From Eisenibacter elegans DSM 3317 (GTDB lineage: Bacteria; Bacteroidota; Bacteroidia; Cytophagales; Microscillaceae): a DNA stretch of 64,000 nucleotides. Location of the stretch: positions 509,413-573,412 of the forward strand of contig NZ_KE387152.1 of the NCBI RefSeq assembly GCF_000430505.1, given 5' to 3'. Within the stretch, counting starts at the first letter, position 1. Each line of letters begins with the position of its first letter. Below the pieces are notes generated by a model. The model did not search any database and was not told the origin of the DNA. It worked only from the letters and a program-made list of their open reading frames with translations. Of this stretch, positions 1-8,446 are shown piece after piece. The position numbers and the translations under genes were made by a program.

Positions 1-402
1 GTCGGCATTGCGGCTACCGACGATGGCAATGCTGTTTTCCTGCATTATCTGTTTGTTGCCCTTGACATACAAAACAGTTGGAGCTTTCACTTTGAGGTTG
101 TTTTTCAGGGTTGGGGAGTACTCAGGACTGCTAATCGGAACAAGCTCAAAGCCCTGCGAGAGCAGGTCTTCTGCCAAAAAAGCAGTGTTTGGCAGCTCGG
201 TTTTGGCTTGTATCAAGTCTTGGACTTGAGCCTCTGATAGTTCAAAGTCAGTTTGCCAAGCTTCTTGGGCCTCAAAAAAATCTGCCAAGCCCATTTGTTT
301 TTCGTGAATGATTTTGACAACCAACCGGTTGATTTTCTCTGCCCCCCAACGGGGCAAATGCGCTAAAGCAATCCAGTAAGTTGTTTCACATTGTGAGGTC
401 AT
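1..402 (-). CDS. dprA: DprA/Smf DNA-processing protein, N-terminal part (runs off the window)
   Basis: The minus strand is open from an ATG at 402 to the left edge, giving 134 residues with no stop. The protein begins MTSQCETTYWIALAHLPRWG and later has the segment YSPTLKNNLKVKAPTVLYVKG followed by IAIVGSRNA, the typical entry into the Rossmann-like core of DprA/Smf. The family loads RecA on single-stranded DNA during natural transformation. The start codon overlaps the stop of the decayed helicase upstream (ATGA), which suggests the two were once translationally coupled. Only the N-terminal helical part and the first core strand are inside the window, so completeness cannot be judged. Confidence 0.8.
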   Translation of the reverse strand, partial: MTSQCETTYWIALAHLPRWGAEKINRLVVKIIHEKQMGLADFFEAQEAWQTDFELSEAQVQDLIQAKTELPNTAFLAEDLLSQGFELVPISSPEYSPTLKNNLKVKAPTVLYVKGNKQIMQENSIAIVGSRNAD

Positions 403-1127
403 ACGTGGTATTGTTTGATGATATCCAAAATTTCTTGCCCATACTCCTTACTTCCCAATAGGTCGAAGACTGTCTGCCGCCATTATCTTGTGCAGGCTCA
501 ATATATCACTTTTTATCACGTCTATCAAACGGGCATATTTTTGAGCATCAGGCCGTGCTTATTCGATAAAGGACAAGGTTTTGTCTGCTTCAGGATTATA
601 AAACAAGACAATGTAAGCTGGTTTACCAGCACGTCCGGCGCGGCCTATCTCTTGGTAATAATGAATAGCCGATTCGGGTATTTGTGTGTGTGTACTACGA
701 AGCGCACATCCGGCTTGTCGATTCCCATTTCGAGAGCGTTGGTACTGACAACACACTTCTTGTAGTTGTTGTTCATCAGGTTTTGCTCGATGAAGGCCTT
801 GGTAGCAGGATCTATACTAGCGTTGTAGCAGGCTGCCACGATGCCTGTGGGCTCAAACCATCGTGCATACAATGTTGTATTGACCCTAGTTCCGGCGTAT
901 ACTAGACCTTTGCCGTCTATCTTGGGTAGATTTTGTGCCAGCCAAACCATTTTTTCATCTTCTGAGCCTACTGCTATGACAAACAAGTGGAGGTTAGGGC
1001 GGAGCAAATTGCCCCGGATGGTGTGGATATTTATACAATGGGCTTCATCTACTACGACCATCGCAATCTTGAGGGCGGAGTCGCGGATAGCCGAGCTATT
1101 GGGGTGGACAAAATAACAAGCAGACAC
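399..1127 (-). pseudogene. Decayed RecQ-like DEAH helicase gene
   Basis: Pieces of a RecQ-family ATP-dependent DNA helicase are spread over three frames. The first piece (GTG at 1127 to about 650) has VVVDEAHCI (motif II), then jumps directly to the second RecA domain with RPNLHLFVIAV, and CVVSTNALEMGIDKPDVRFV (motif V). The second piece (near 670-559) has HYYQEIGRAGRAGKPAYI (motif VI). A third frame gives KYARLIDVIKSDI, and a fourth ends YGQEILDIIKQYHV with its stop overlapping the dprA start. Motifs 0, I and Ia (Walker A) are absent and about 60 residues are missing after the DEAH box. At least three frameshifts and two deletions make an active helicase very unlikely. It may descend from recQ or from the RecQ-like genes that sit beside dprA or phosphoribosyltransferases. 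Confidence 0.75.
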
Positions 1128-1687
1128 AGAGTTAGGAAAGCTCTCAGTCTTTTTTGAGGTTTGAAGTCAGGCCAGAAGAAGCACTAACAGATATTAGATG
1201 TTTGTCTTAGGGTTTGAATGGATGTTTAGCTCGTGGTTATTATAAGACACCGTGAGACTATGATCATCTCAAAACTATGGCTTACTACGCACAATGACGA
1301 AGAGATAACCGACAAATGTGCTGAAAAGGTGTTTTTTTGTTTTGTTTCGAAATTTGGATACCAAAGCACAAGGTTTTTCGTGATTTGAGCATCAGCAAGA
1401 CCGCCTTTTTCCAAATTACAATGAAGTAGCAAACATACCCAATCAGTTGATTGAACCAGTGGGACAAGTCTGGCAAATTTATTAGCAAATTCTATACGCT
1501 TTATACTTACATAGTGGTTATTTGTCATCAAATAGTTGATCAAATCCCAAAAAATACCGAACAAACATCCAGCCAACAGAACTGCTACTAGGTGGGGGCA
1601 TACCATCAAAAAACCCACCAACAGGAGCTGTTGTGGGCTTTTGGCAAACCTTGGAAGAGGGGGTAGATATATCGTAAAAGAAATCGA
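1128..1687. other. No recognised gene
   Basis: This stretch separates the helicase remnant from a small membrane protein. A minus-strand frame at 1621-1226 starts with a hydrophobic run (VAVLLAGCLFGIFWDLINYL) but then becomes unlike any family I recognise and overlaps two other short frames. It could be the eroded 5' end of a membrane protein gene. I see no convincing start, no RNA and no clear repeat. Confidence 0.3.
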
Positions 1688-1969
1688 TTACAACATCTTC
1701 AACACCATCACTACTAGGATATAAAACCAAGAAAAAATACCTCGTCGGATAGAAGAACCATAGTCCATTTGCTTAAAAGCCCACCACGCACCCAAGAAGG
1801 GCAACACAGCAAAGAGGCCATAGCCGATAAACTGGATGATTGTCCAAGTACGGTTTACCGAAAAGGCACTGAATCCTAAGGATCCAAAAAGAACCAGAGA
1901 ACCAATGACAAAGGCCGTAGAATTGAACATCAACATTCGACGGGCTTGAGCGTGTTTTGCTAAACTCAT
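1688..1969 (-). CDS. Small membrane protein, unknown function
   Basis: 93 residues. A short basic head (MSLAKHAQARRM) is followed by three hydrophobic segments at about 11-33, 43-62 and 76-93, so the protein is probably embedded in the inner membrane by three helices. I recognise no family. The frame ends right after the third helix with no soluble tail, so a 3' truncation is possible given the decayed genes next to it. It stands alone, divergent from greA, with a roughly 380-bp spacer that includes the greA leader. Confidence 0.45.
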   Translation of the reverse strand: MSLAKHAQARRMLMFNSTAFVIGSLVLFGSLGFSAFSVNRTWTIIQFIGYGLFAVLPFLGAWWAFKQMDYGSSIRRGIFSWFYILVVMVLKML

Positions 1970-2164
1970 ATCTATTGTGGGTTAAAGAGGTTTCACCATT
2001 GAGGAATATTATTGAGCAAAGCGCTCAACATAGCTTTACCCTTTATTCGTGTTTCAAATTAAAAAGGTTTCGTCAAAGCAGCAAAAACTCCGCTTACTTT
2101 TTTAGAAAACAGAATTTTTTGAGGGATAATTTGCACAAGTCCCGTTTTTTATCGTTTTTTTGCG

Positions 2165-2172
2165 TACCTTTG
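2165..2172 (+). promoter_or_regulatory. Probable greA promoter, -7 element TACCTTTG
   Basis: TACCTTTG matches the Bacteroidota -7 consensus TAnnTTTG exactly. No good TTTG is seen 19-20 bases upstream, so the -33 element is weak. Transcription would start near 2180 and leave a leader of about 170 bases before greA, containing a terminator-like hairpin. Confidence 0.45.
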
Positions 2173-2286
2173 TTCACTTAAACCACAGCAATGTATCAAC
2201 CATTGATGATTTCTGTATTAACCACCTCTTGGCCTTAACAGACCTCTTCTACATCACTTTGCCTGCCAAAGACAATGTAAAAGCAG

Positions 2287-2313
2287 AAACGGTCGTCAAG
2301 AGCCGTTTTTTTT
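2287..2313 (+). terminator. Intrinsic terminator in the greA leader
   Basis: AAACGG and CCGTTT flank an eleven-base loop and are followed by an uninterrupted T run. The hairpin lies 40 bases before the greA start codon and downstream of the likely promoter, so it probably ends part of the transcripts early (attenuation or a short leader RNA). A 15-codon frame starting at 2191 (MYQPLMISVLTTSWP) lies ahead of it but may be chance. Confidence 0.65.
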
Positions 2314-2352
2314 ATTGTACACTGTTTTCACTCATTACAACCTATCACGTAT

Positions 2353-2835
2353 ATGGCAAAAGTTTCGTATTACACACCCGAAGGACTACAGAAGCTCAAG
2401 GACGAGCTGCAATTCCTCCGCACCAAGGGTCGTGCCGATATTGCCCGTCAGATAGCCGAAGCCCGAGACAAAGGCGACCTCTCCGAAAATGCCGAGTATG
2501 ATGCGGCCAAGGATGCTCAGGGCTTGTTGGAGCTAAAAATTGCCAAACTTGAAGAGCTACTAGGCAACGCCCGACTCATCGACGAGTCGAGTATCGATAC
2601 TTCTAAAGTTTCTATCCTGACGCAAGTCAAAATCAAAAACCTCAAAACCAAAGCTGTCCAAACCTATACTCTAGTATCAGAGGAAGAGGCTGACCTCAAG
2701 CTGGGACGCATTTCTGTGCAGTCACCTATCGGGAAGGGTTTGTTAGGAAAAGCTGTAGGAGAAAAAGTAACAATTCAAGTTCCTGCTGGAGCGTTGGATT
2801 TTGAAGTATTGAGCATCGACCGCGCTAACATATAG
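2353..2835 (+). CDS. greA: Transcription elongation factor GreA
   Basis: 160 residues, the usual length. GreA binds in the secondary channel of RNA polymerase and stimulates cleavage of the backtracked 3' RNA end. The N-terminal coiled coil (about 1-78) carries the acidic tip signature GDLSENAEYDAAKDAQG at about 42-58, and the C-terminal FKBP-like domain follows, with SPIGKGLLGKAVGEKVTIQVP at about 124-145 (conserved in the family). The ATG at 2353 gives the standard start MAKVSYYTPEGLQKLKDEL. It is transcribed alone or with the HIT protein 89 bases downstream, and a terminator-like hairpin sits in its leader. Confidence 0.97.
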   Translation: MAKVSYYTPEGLQKLKDELQFLRTKGRADIARQIAEARDKGDLSENAEYDAAKDAQGLLELKIAKLEELLGNARLIDESSIDTSKVSILTQVKIKNLKTKAVQTYTLVSEEEADLKLGRISVQSPIGKGLLGKAVGEKVTIQVPAGALDFEVLSIDRANI

Positions 2836-2882
2836 TGCTGTATGCAATTACCGGGGGCTTGTGTAGCCGTCAAATTTATTTG

Positions 2883-2890
2883 TATCTTTA
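2883..2890 (+). promoter_or_regulatory. Possible promoter for the HIT gene, TATCTTTA
   Basis: TATCTTTA differs from TAnnTTTG only in the last base and sits 33 bases before the chosen ATG. A TTG lies about 22 bases upstream. Its position just ahead of 2924 supports starting the HIT protein there rather than at 2900. Confidence 0.35.
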
Positions 2891-2923
2891 TGCCCTATCG
2901 TGCTATCTCAACCCCCGGAACTT

Positions 2924-3328
2924 ATGGCATCTGTATTTACCAAAATTATCAAAGGCGAGCTACCATCGCATAAAATCGCCGAGAACGAGCATTTTTACGC
3001 ATTTCTGGATATTGCCCCCATCGTACCCGGGCATATGCTCGTTATTCCTAAGCAGGAAGTAGACTACCTCTTTGACCTCGACAATCAGACCTTGGCCGCC
3101 CTACACCTCTACTGTAAGCCCTTGGCGCAAGCCCTGCAAGCGGCCACGGGCTGTGTGCGGGTCAGTACGATTGTGGCAGGGTTTGAAGTGCCACACGCAC
3201 ACATACACCTCATCCCCTCCAACACAATGGACGACCTCAGCTTTGAGCGCAAACAGCCAGCTAGTGCAGAGGCGTTGGCTGCTATGGCTGAGCGTGTTCG
3301 CCAATACCTGCCCGACAATATGCGCTAA
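2924..3328 (+). CDS. HIT-family nucleotide hydrolase/transferase (Hint type)
   Basis: 134 residues from the ATG at 2924 (MASVFTKIIKGELPSHKIAE). The alternative start at 2900 adds eight residues not typical of the family and would lie almost on the likely transcription start. The C-terminal active-site motif is HAHIHLIP, the family's H-x-H-x-H signature, preceded by conserved YAFLDIAPIVPGHMLVIPK. Hint proteins hydrolyse nucleoside phosphoramidates in the cytoplasm; the natural substrate here cannot be read from sequence. Confidence 0.93.
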   Translation: MASVFTKIIKGELPSHKIAENEHFYAFLDIAPIVPGHMLVIPKQEVDYLFDLDNQTLAALHLYCKPLAQALQAATGCVRVSTIVAGFEVPHAHIHLIPSNTMDDLSFERKQPASAEALAAMAERVRQYLPDNMR

Positions 3329-3360
3329 GCAGGCATCAATTCTATCAGCGGTTTTAGCAC

Positions 3361-3396
3361 AGAAAGCCTGATTTTGACACAAAACGAAGGCTTTCT
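3361..3396. terminator. Hairpin between convergent genes
   Basis: AGAAAGCCT and AGGCTTTCT form a perfect 9-bp stem between the HIT gene (plus) and the 3440-3883 gene (minus). The T tract is poor on the plus strand. It is best read as a shared terminator of the convergent pair. Confidence 0.5.
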
Positions 3397-3439
3397 ATTC
3401 CACTCATTGCCAGTGTACTACACTTGTCGGGCGAAGTGG

Positions 3440-3883
3440 TTATTCGCGCTCCAAAATCATTTTTTGGTCGGGAGTTTGGGCATACCCAATCACAAGCTTT
3501 TGGGGGCTTAATTCATAAATCCGAATAAGGCGTTCTTGAGCCAGATTATTGATACGGATATTGTTGCCCTGTAACTGCCAATTGCCTGTAAACAAATTTT
3601 GCCCTTCGCCCAACACCACAACACCATTGGCTTGGAAGTTGAAAAACGGGAGTTTTTGGCGAAGTGCTTTTTGCTCTTGGGGGCTGAGGTTGTAGTAATC
3701 GTGGTCAAACGTTTGGCGCGAGCTTGCGTTCATCGAAGCACGCACCTGCTCCAAAGAAAGTATCCACTTCCCAGCTAGTTGTGTGGGAGTATAGTTTTGT
3801 TGTTGAGCCCAAAGGGAGCTGTGTGTTACGAACAACAGCAGCATTGCCCCGAGCTGTCCCAAGAGGAGAGCTGATTTTTTCAT
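3440..3883 (-). CDS. Secreted protein, lipocalin-like, unknown role
   Basis: 147 residues. A signal peptide (basic start MKKSALLL, hydrophobic core, cleavage after LWAQ near residue 26) indicates export. The mature part begins with YTPTQLAGKWILSLEQVR and has alternating beta-type strands (GVVVLGEGQNLFTGNWQLQGNNIRI), as in the small lipocalin-like or META-like domains found in Bacteroidota. Those domains bind small ligands or assist the envelope, but the ligand is unknown here. It stands between a HIT gene and a Crp-like regulator with no evident operon partner. Confidence 0.6.
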   Translation of the reverse strand: MKKSALLLGQLGAMLLLFVTHSSLWAQQQNYTPTQLAGKWILSLEQVRASMNASSRQTFDHDYYNLSPQEQKALRQKLPFFNFQANGVVVLGEGQNLFTGNWQLQGNNIRINNLAQERLIRIYELSPQKLVIGYAQTPDQKMILERE

Positions 3884-3977
3884 AAAGCTAAAAGTGTTTG
3901 GCGTTTTGAGGCTGCCAAACTAGCCAAAGCCCCTGACAATTGAAAGCAGGCCAGCCGAATTTTCTGTTTAGGCTCGC

Positions 3978-4571
3978 TCAACCGGCCTGCCAATATATTT
4001 GGTCTTGCTGTTGTCGCAGCCAGCCCTCTTCAGCCCCTTGGTGTAGGAGGCGCTGTAGCTTCTCCTCGGTCAGCCCCAGCAAAGGCCTCAAAAGCTGAAC
4101 CTGCAGGCCAGATACTGTTTTGGAGGTCGATTTTTCGGGCTGGACAAGCGCTTGTAGGAGCTGCTTCAGGATAGCATCCGGAGGTTGGTTAGCGTTTTTG
4201 AACAGCATGGTTTCCGTTCGGCTGACGTGCTGGCAGAGCTGTTGTAGCCATTGCATTCGGGCCAAGGGTTGGCTATCGAAAAGCTGCTTGGCCAACCCAA
4301 AGGGGACAGCCATTACTTCTACATCGCCCAAGGCCGTAGCCGTAAGGCCATAACGTTGGCTTTGGAGGGCTTCTAGCCCTATGGGCAGTTGTGTGTCAGA
4401 CATCCCCAGCCACACGCTCCGTCCGGCTTTATGGGTAAATAACGCTACTTGTCCCCTGCTGACCCAGTAGATATGGTCGGCTTCTGCCCCTTCGTGGCAG
4501 ATGACTCCTCCCATACTAAAGGTCATCCGAAGCTGTGATTTTTGCAATAATGAATTTAATGATGTATTCAC
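3978..4571 (-). CDS. Crp/Fnr-type cyclic-nucleotide-binding-domain regulator
   Basis: 197 residues. Residues about 15-115 resemble a cNMP-binding jelly roll: GGVICHEGAEADHIYWVSRGQVALF matches the beginning of the domain, followed by VWLGMSDTQLPIGLEAL and TATALGDVEVMAVP. The C-terminal region (about 145-190) has a weak winged-helix look, with LLGLTEEKLQRLLHQGAEEGWL in place of the classical recognition helix. This suggests a transcription regulator of the Crp superfamily, with an effector that may not be cAMP since the phosphate-binding RxxA segment is not obvious. No neighbouring target operon is apparent. Confidence 0.7.
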   Translation of the reverse strand: MNTSLNSLLQKSQLRMTFSMGGVICHEGAEADHIYWVSRGQVALFTHKAGRSVWLGMSDTQLPIGLEALQSQRYGLTATALGDVEVMAVPFGLAKQLFDSQPLARMQWLQQLCQHVSRTETMLFKNANQPPDAILKQLLQALVQPEKSTSKTVSGLQVQLLRPLLGLTEEKLQRLLHQGAEEGWLRQQQDQIYWQAG

Positions 4572-4882
4572 GCGCTTGATAGGTGTTATTGAGAAAGGTG
4601 TATATCTGGTATAAACGCTACCAATGTGTGAGTTGATGGTAAAATAGTGTTAGATAACCTATGCTTGAGATGATACCATAAAACTACACAGGACTGCATT
4701 GCTACGCTATGATATACGTCATCTATTGAAAGAAGTATGCAAGGGTTTTTTGGAGGCCGAAATGCCAAATTAAATAGGGTATTTTTAAAAAAACAAATCT
4801 CTACAGCGAATGTTTACACAGGAACATAGGTTGCCAAATATAATGGCATAAGCGTATTTTATGAATATTTTCGGCTCATATT
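4572..4882. other. Intergenic stretch without a gene
   Basis: A+T-rich spacer between the divergent Crp-like regulator and the nuclease. It should hold the regulator's promoter, but I could not pick one with confidence. The 60-residue minus frame here (4768-4586) has no coding look. Confidence 0.4.
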
Positions 4883-4914
4883 TTTGACTAAAGTTTGTTT
4901 TTCAGTTATTTTTG
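4883..4914 (+). promoter_or_regulatory. Promoter of the nuclease gene: TTTG, 20-base spacer, TATTTTTG
   Basis: TTTG at 4883-4886 and TATTTTTG at 4907-4914 are separated by exactly 20 bases, a full match to the Bacteroidota primary-sigma promoter. Transcription should begin about 4921, giving a short leader before the ATG at 4946. Confidence 0.75.
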
Positions 4915-4945
4915 GGCACTATATCCACCATAACAAACGGTATTT

Positions 4946-5815
4946 ATGCAAAGAATCTCAAACATTTGGCGGCATTCGGCCTACTTTTTTCTATTATTAG
5001 TTTTGATGGTGGTAGCCTGTCGCCCACAAAAACTCCCACAACCTTTGGAGCTGGGGCGTGATCCACACCTTACCCTAGGCAACCCCAGCCGGGCAACTAC
5101 GGTTGTCCAACAACCCAACAACTACCTCATCGAGCGCCCGGAATATGCGCTAGCCTATCATCGCGATCGAGGAACGCCCAACTGGGTTTGTTGGCATCTG
5201 AGCCGTGCTTGGATAGGGGAAGCCGATCGACAGGATAATTTCCGTATAGATGACAGCCTGCCTGAAGGCTGGTATCGGGTACGCCCAACTGATTACCGCA
5301 ATAGCGGCTTCGACAGAGGGCATCTATGCCCATCGGCAGACCGTAGCGCCACAGAGGCCGAAAACGCCGCTACTTTTCTGATGACCAATATGGCTCCACA
5401 GGCTCCCAATCACAACAGAATCGTCTGGAATGCGCTTGAGCAATATTGCCGCCAGCTAATAGACGAGGGGATGGAGATGTATATCATTGCCGGAGTACAC
5501 GGCCAAGGTGGAGAGGGCAGCAATGGCAGTGCGCAAGCTCTGGCTGATGGGCAGGTGATAGTGCCAGCTACATTCTGGAAAATCATCGTAGTACTGCCCG
5601 AGGGCGAGGACGATTTGCGCCGAATCAACACCGACACCCGAGTAATAGCCGTCAACATACCCAATACACAGGCAGCTAGCCAACAACGCTGGGAAAACTA
5701 CCGTGTGAGTGTACGCGAACTGGAAGCCTTGACGGGTTACGACTTCTTGAGTAGCCTCCCTAGCCGCCTACAAGACCAGCTCGAAACACGTATTGATCAT
5801 CTTCCGATACGTTGA
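4946..5815 (+). CDS. DNA/RNA non-specific endonuclease (NUC1 family), lipoprotein
   Basis: 289 residues. The N-terminus is a lipoprotein signal (hydrophobic run then LMVVAC, Cys at about residue 25), so the enzyme is probably anchored to the outer membrane or periplasmic face. The nuclease domain (about 60-270) contains the beta-beta-alpha-metal motif DRGHLCPSADR near residue 123, with the catalytic His, followed by FLMTNMAPQAPNHNRIVWNALE with the metal-binding Asn. It would cut DNA and RNA with Mg2+, for nutrient scavenging or defence against incoming DNA. A strong promoter sits just upstream and the gene appears monocistronic. Confidence 0.9.
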   Translation: MQRISNIWRHSAYFFLLLVLMVVACRPQKLPQPLELGRDPHLTLGNPSRATTVVQQPNNYLIERPEYALAYHRDRGTPNWVCWHLSRAWIGEADRQDNFRIDDSLPEGWYRVRPTDYRNSGFDRGHLCPSADRSATEAENAATFLMTNMAPQAPNHNRIVWNALEQYCRQLIDEGMEMYIIAGVHGQGGEGSNGSAQALADGQVIVPATFWKIIVVLPEGEDDLRRINTDTRVIAVNIPNTQAASQQRWENYRVSVRELEALTGYDFLSSLPSRLQDQLETRIDHLPIR

Positions 5816-5820
5816 TGTGT

Positions 5821-5880
5821 GTTAGGATTTCCTTGATTCTTGGGCGCTTTCAGCGAAGTACATTGGTTTTAATATATAGC
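5821..5880. repeat. Degenerate copy of the approximately 100-bp palindromic repeat (family A)
   Basis: Shares the order GGATTT, CCTTGATT, TCAGCG, ATTGGTTT, ATATA with better copies elsewhere in the window. Heavily eroded. Confidence 0.4.
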
Positions 5881-5958
5881 CGAACCTCTGTAAAAGCCTC
5901 ATTCGTTCAAAGAAACAAGCGACATCCAATATCCCCATTGTTCCTCAACACGATGAGC

Positions 5959-6195
5959 TTAAGCCATCAAAGAAGCCTCTTCTAGCTCTGTTTCCTCAGT
6001 AGGAGCGCCGGAACCATCTATGGGGAGTGTTACCAAGGGGGGTAAATCTAGGGGCATATTTTCCCAATCTACCCCTAAGCCTCCTTCTCCATCGTCATTG
6101 CTATGGGGTTTGGTTTGGTAGCTTTGGCGCAAAATAAACCAAGTAATAATGGGGAAAAACACCCATTGAAATAGTGTAATCGCAACTAAAAGCAT
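5959..6195 (-). CDS. Small single-span membrane protein, unknown
   Basis: 78 residues. One N-terminal hydrophobic helix (about 1-23, LLVAITLFQWVFFPIITWFIL) is followed by a polar, acidic tail rich in Asp, Glu and Pro. The tail would face the cytoplasm or periplasm; orientation is uncertain because there is no strong positive cluster before the helix. No family recognised. The clean start and composition shift support a real gene, but with modest confidence. Confidence 0.45.
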   Translation of the reverse strand: MLLVAITLFQWVFFPIITWFILRQSYQTKPHSNDDGEGGLGVDWENMPLDLPPLVTLPIDGSGAPTEETELEEASLMA

Positions 6196-6469
6196 CGCAT
6201 TCTAAACGGATTTGTAATTGTCCAAAAACACCAACTCAACAACAGAATTCTCAAACAGGATTCTTGACAAACAGGGGGCTTTTAGCCAAAATAAAATTTG
6301 GAAAAATCCCCTGCACAGCGGAGTTTATTCTATTCGCATTGCTTTTGTATAAAGCTTGTTAAGTAAGCAAACGGATATTTTAGAGCTACTGTTTAGCCAA
6401 AAGCCGAAAAAAAGCCTGTTTTTTCAGACAACTTTAGCGCTTTACACTTCGTTTGTAGGACAGGCGTTG

Positions 6470-6477
6470 TATTTTTG
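6470..6477 (+). promoter_or_regulatory. nadE promoter, -7 element TATTTTTG
   Basis: TATTTTTG lies 45 bases before the nadE ATG and matches TAnnTTTG. The -33 box is imperfect (ACTTC at about 6446-6450). The remaining 6196-6469 spacer shows no other feature. Confidence 0.55.
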
Positions 6478-6521
6478 TGCCTTCTTTTAGAATCGACTAC
6501 CCCTCTTGCGCTATATAATAT

Positions 6522-8414
6522 ATGACCCAACTCACCATTGCCGGAGCCACGCTCAACCAAACCCCTCTCGATTGGGAAAATAACCTACGAAATATTCGCC
6601 AAGTATTGGCTGCTGCACGCGCTCGCGGGGTGGAGGTACTTTGTTTGCCGGAGTTGTCTATTACGGCCTACGGCTGTGAAGATTTGTTTTTGGGAGAATG
6701 GCTGCCACAAAAAGCATTAGAGGCATTATGGTCGCTATTGCCAGACTGTGAAGGGCTGCTCGTTACCTTGGGGCTGCCTTTGCGCTTTGAAGGCAAGGTA
6801 TACAACTGTGCCTGCGTGGTGGCCGACGGACAGATTTTGGGTTTCACAGCCAAGCAATTTATGGCCTTAGATGGGGTACATTATGAGCCTCGCTGGTTTA
6901 CACCTTGGCAGCCCGGCAGAGAGGCCGTCATTCATCTCAAAGGGCAAGATTACCCCTTAGGTGACTTGGTGTATGACTGGAAAGAAGTGCGTATTGGTAT
7001 TGAGATTTGTGAAGATGCTTGGCACGGAGAAGAACGTCCCGCCATCAGGCACTGCCAAGAACGCGGAGCACAACTGATACTGGGACTCAATGCCAGCCAT
7101 TTTGCCTTTGGCAAACACCTACAGCGCCTGCAGTTGGTGCGAGATATAGCCCAACGTTTTCGGGTAGCATATATATATACCAACCTATTGGGCAATGAGG
7201 CCGGTAGAATGATTTATGATGGCGATATCATTATTGCCCAAGGCGACTATTGGCAACAGAATGATAAAGGTCGCCTCTCGTTTGAACAATGGCGCTTGCA
7301 AACAAACAAGCTCAACTTTGGAACTCCTCTGCCACCAGCAAGCCGACCACCGGCTGCGTATACCGTTGAGCAAAAGTATGAAGACTTTACCAAAACCCTG
7401 AGTTTGGCGCTGTTCGACTATTTGCGCAAGAGCCGTAGCCGTGGCTTTGCGCTTTCACTTTCGGGTGGGGCAGACTCGGCGGCCTGCGCCGTACTCGTGG
7501 CTGAAATGCTGCGCAGGGGGGTGGCCGAACTAGGGTTGGAGCGTTTTGTACACAAATTGGGCGTTTTCTCAGAAGCCCAACAACAGGTTTTGTTGCAACA
7601 ACCTAAAGAGGCTCCGGCCTTGCTGATGCGCCAGCTCCTAGCCTGTGCTTATCAAGCCGCCGACAACTCCTCAGAGGCTACACTTCACGCAGCACGCACC
7701 TTGGCCGAAAGCCTCAACGCCACGTTTTATGACTGGAATATCGGCCAAGAGGTCAATACCTATACCCAAAAAATAGAAACTGCCCTACAGCGCCAACTGA
7801 CTTGGGAACAGGACGATATCGCGCTGCAAAACATTCAGGCGCGCGCCCGCTCACCAATCATCTGGATGCTGACCAATGTCCATAACTATTTGCTGATGGC
7901 TACCTCCAACCGCAGCGAAGGCAGCGTAGGGTATGCTACGATGGATGGTGATACCTCGGGCAGTATCTCGCCCATTGCCGGCATTGATAAGCCCTTTTTG
8001 CGGGCTTGGCTGCAGTGGGCAGAGAGCGAGCTGGGTTACAAAGGGCTGGCTCCCGTCAATGCGCTTGTACCTACTGCTGAGCTGCGCCCCCAAGAACAAG
8101 CCCAAACGGATGAGGTTGACTTGATGCCATACCCCATCTTGCAAGCCATCGAATACCTAGCCATTAGGCAATACAAATCTCCGGTAGAGGTGTTTGTTGA
8201 ACTGCGCACGCAAGACCTTGTGCCCGACACACAATTGAAAGACTATATCACTAAGTTTTTCAGACTCTGGAGCCGTAACCAGTGGAAGCGTGAGCGCCTA
8301 GCCCCATCTTTTCATTTGGATGAATACAATCTTGACCCACGTAGTTGGTATCGCTTCCCCATCCTTTCTGGTGCCTTCAAAGAAGAACTAGAGGCCTTAG
8401 CTAGATACGTGTAG
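6522..8414 (+). CDS. nadE: Glutamine-dependent NAD+ synthetase
   Basis: 630 residues, a length typical of the two-domain enzyme. It converts nicotinate adenine dinucleotide to NAD+ with ATP, using ammonia released from glutamine. The N-terminal nitrilase-type glutaminase domain (about 1-250) shows the Glu of LCLPELSITAYGCEDLF, the Lys region of GFTAKQFMALDG and the Cys of GIEICEDAWHG. The synthetase domain (about 280-630) has the P-loop SGGADSA at about 313-319. SNRSEGSVGYATMDGD is the conserved NAD synthetase segment. nadC, the enzyme that makes the upstream mononucleotide, lies at about 60 kb in the same window but not in an operon with it. Confidence 0.97.
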   Translation: MTQLTIAGATLNQTPLDWENNLRNIRQVLAAARARGVEVLCLPELSITAYGCEDLFLGEWLPQKALEALWSLLPDCEGLLVTLGLPLRFEGKVYNCACVVADGQILGFTAKQFMALDGVHYEPRWFTPWQPGREAVIHLKGQDYPLGDLVYDWKEVRIGIEICEDAWHGEERPAIRHCQERGAQLILGLNASHFAFGKHLQRLQLVRDIAQRFRVAYIYTNLLGNEAGRMIYDGDIIIAQGDYWQQNDKGRLSFEQWRLQTNKLNFGTPLPPASRPPAAYTVEQKYEDFTKTLSLALFDYLRKSRSRGFALSLSGGADSAACAVLVAEMLRRGVAELGLERFVHKLGVFSEAQQQVLLQQPKEAPALLMRQLLACAYQAADNSSEATLHAARTLAESLNATFYDWNIGQEVNTYTQKIETALQRQLTWEQDDIALQNIQARARSPIIWMLTNVHNYLLMATSNRSEGSVGYATMDGDTSGSISPIAGIDKPFLRAWLQWAESELGYKGLAPVNALVPTAELRPQEQAQTDEVDLMPYPILQAIEYLAIRQYKSPVEVFVELRTQDLVPDTQLKDYITKFFRLWSRNQWKRERLAPSFHLDEYNLDPRSWYRFPILSGAFKEELEALARYV

Positions 8415-8446
8415 GGTGGAACCTGAGGTATTTGCGGAAGTATACT

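Noticed and set aside
415-765. 116-codon plus-strand frame
   Set aside because: Antisense to the helicase relic, whose motif VI and C-terminal end are readable on the minus strand.
1226-1621. 131-codon minus-strand frame with a hydrophobic start
   Set aside because: Only the first 30 residues look like a membrane segment; the rest has no coding character and overlaps competing frames. Recorded as an unresolved stretch.
4586-4768. 60-codon minus-strand frame upstream of the Crp-like regulator
   Set aside because: No start context, no family and odd composition; likely chance in an intergenic spacer.
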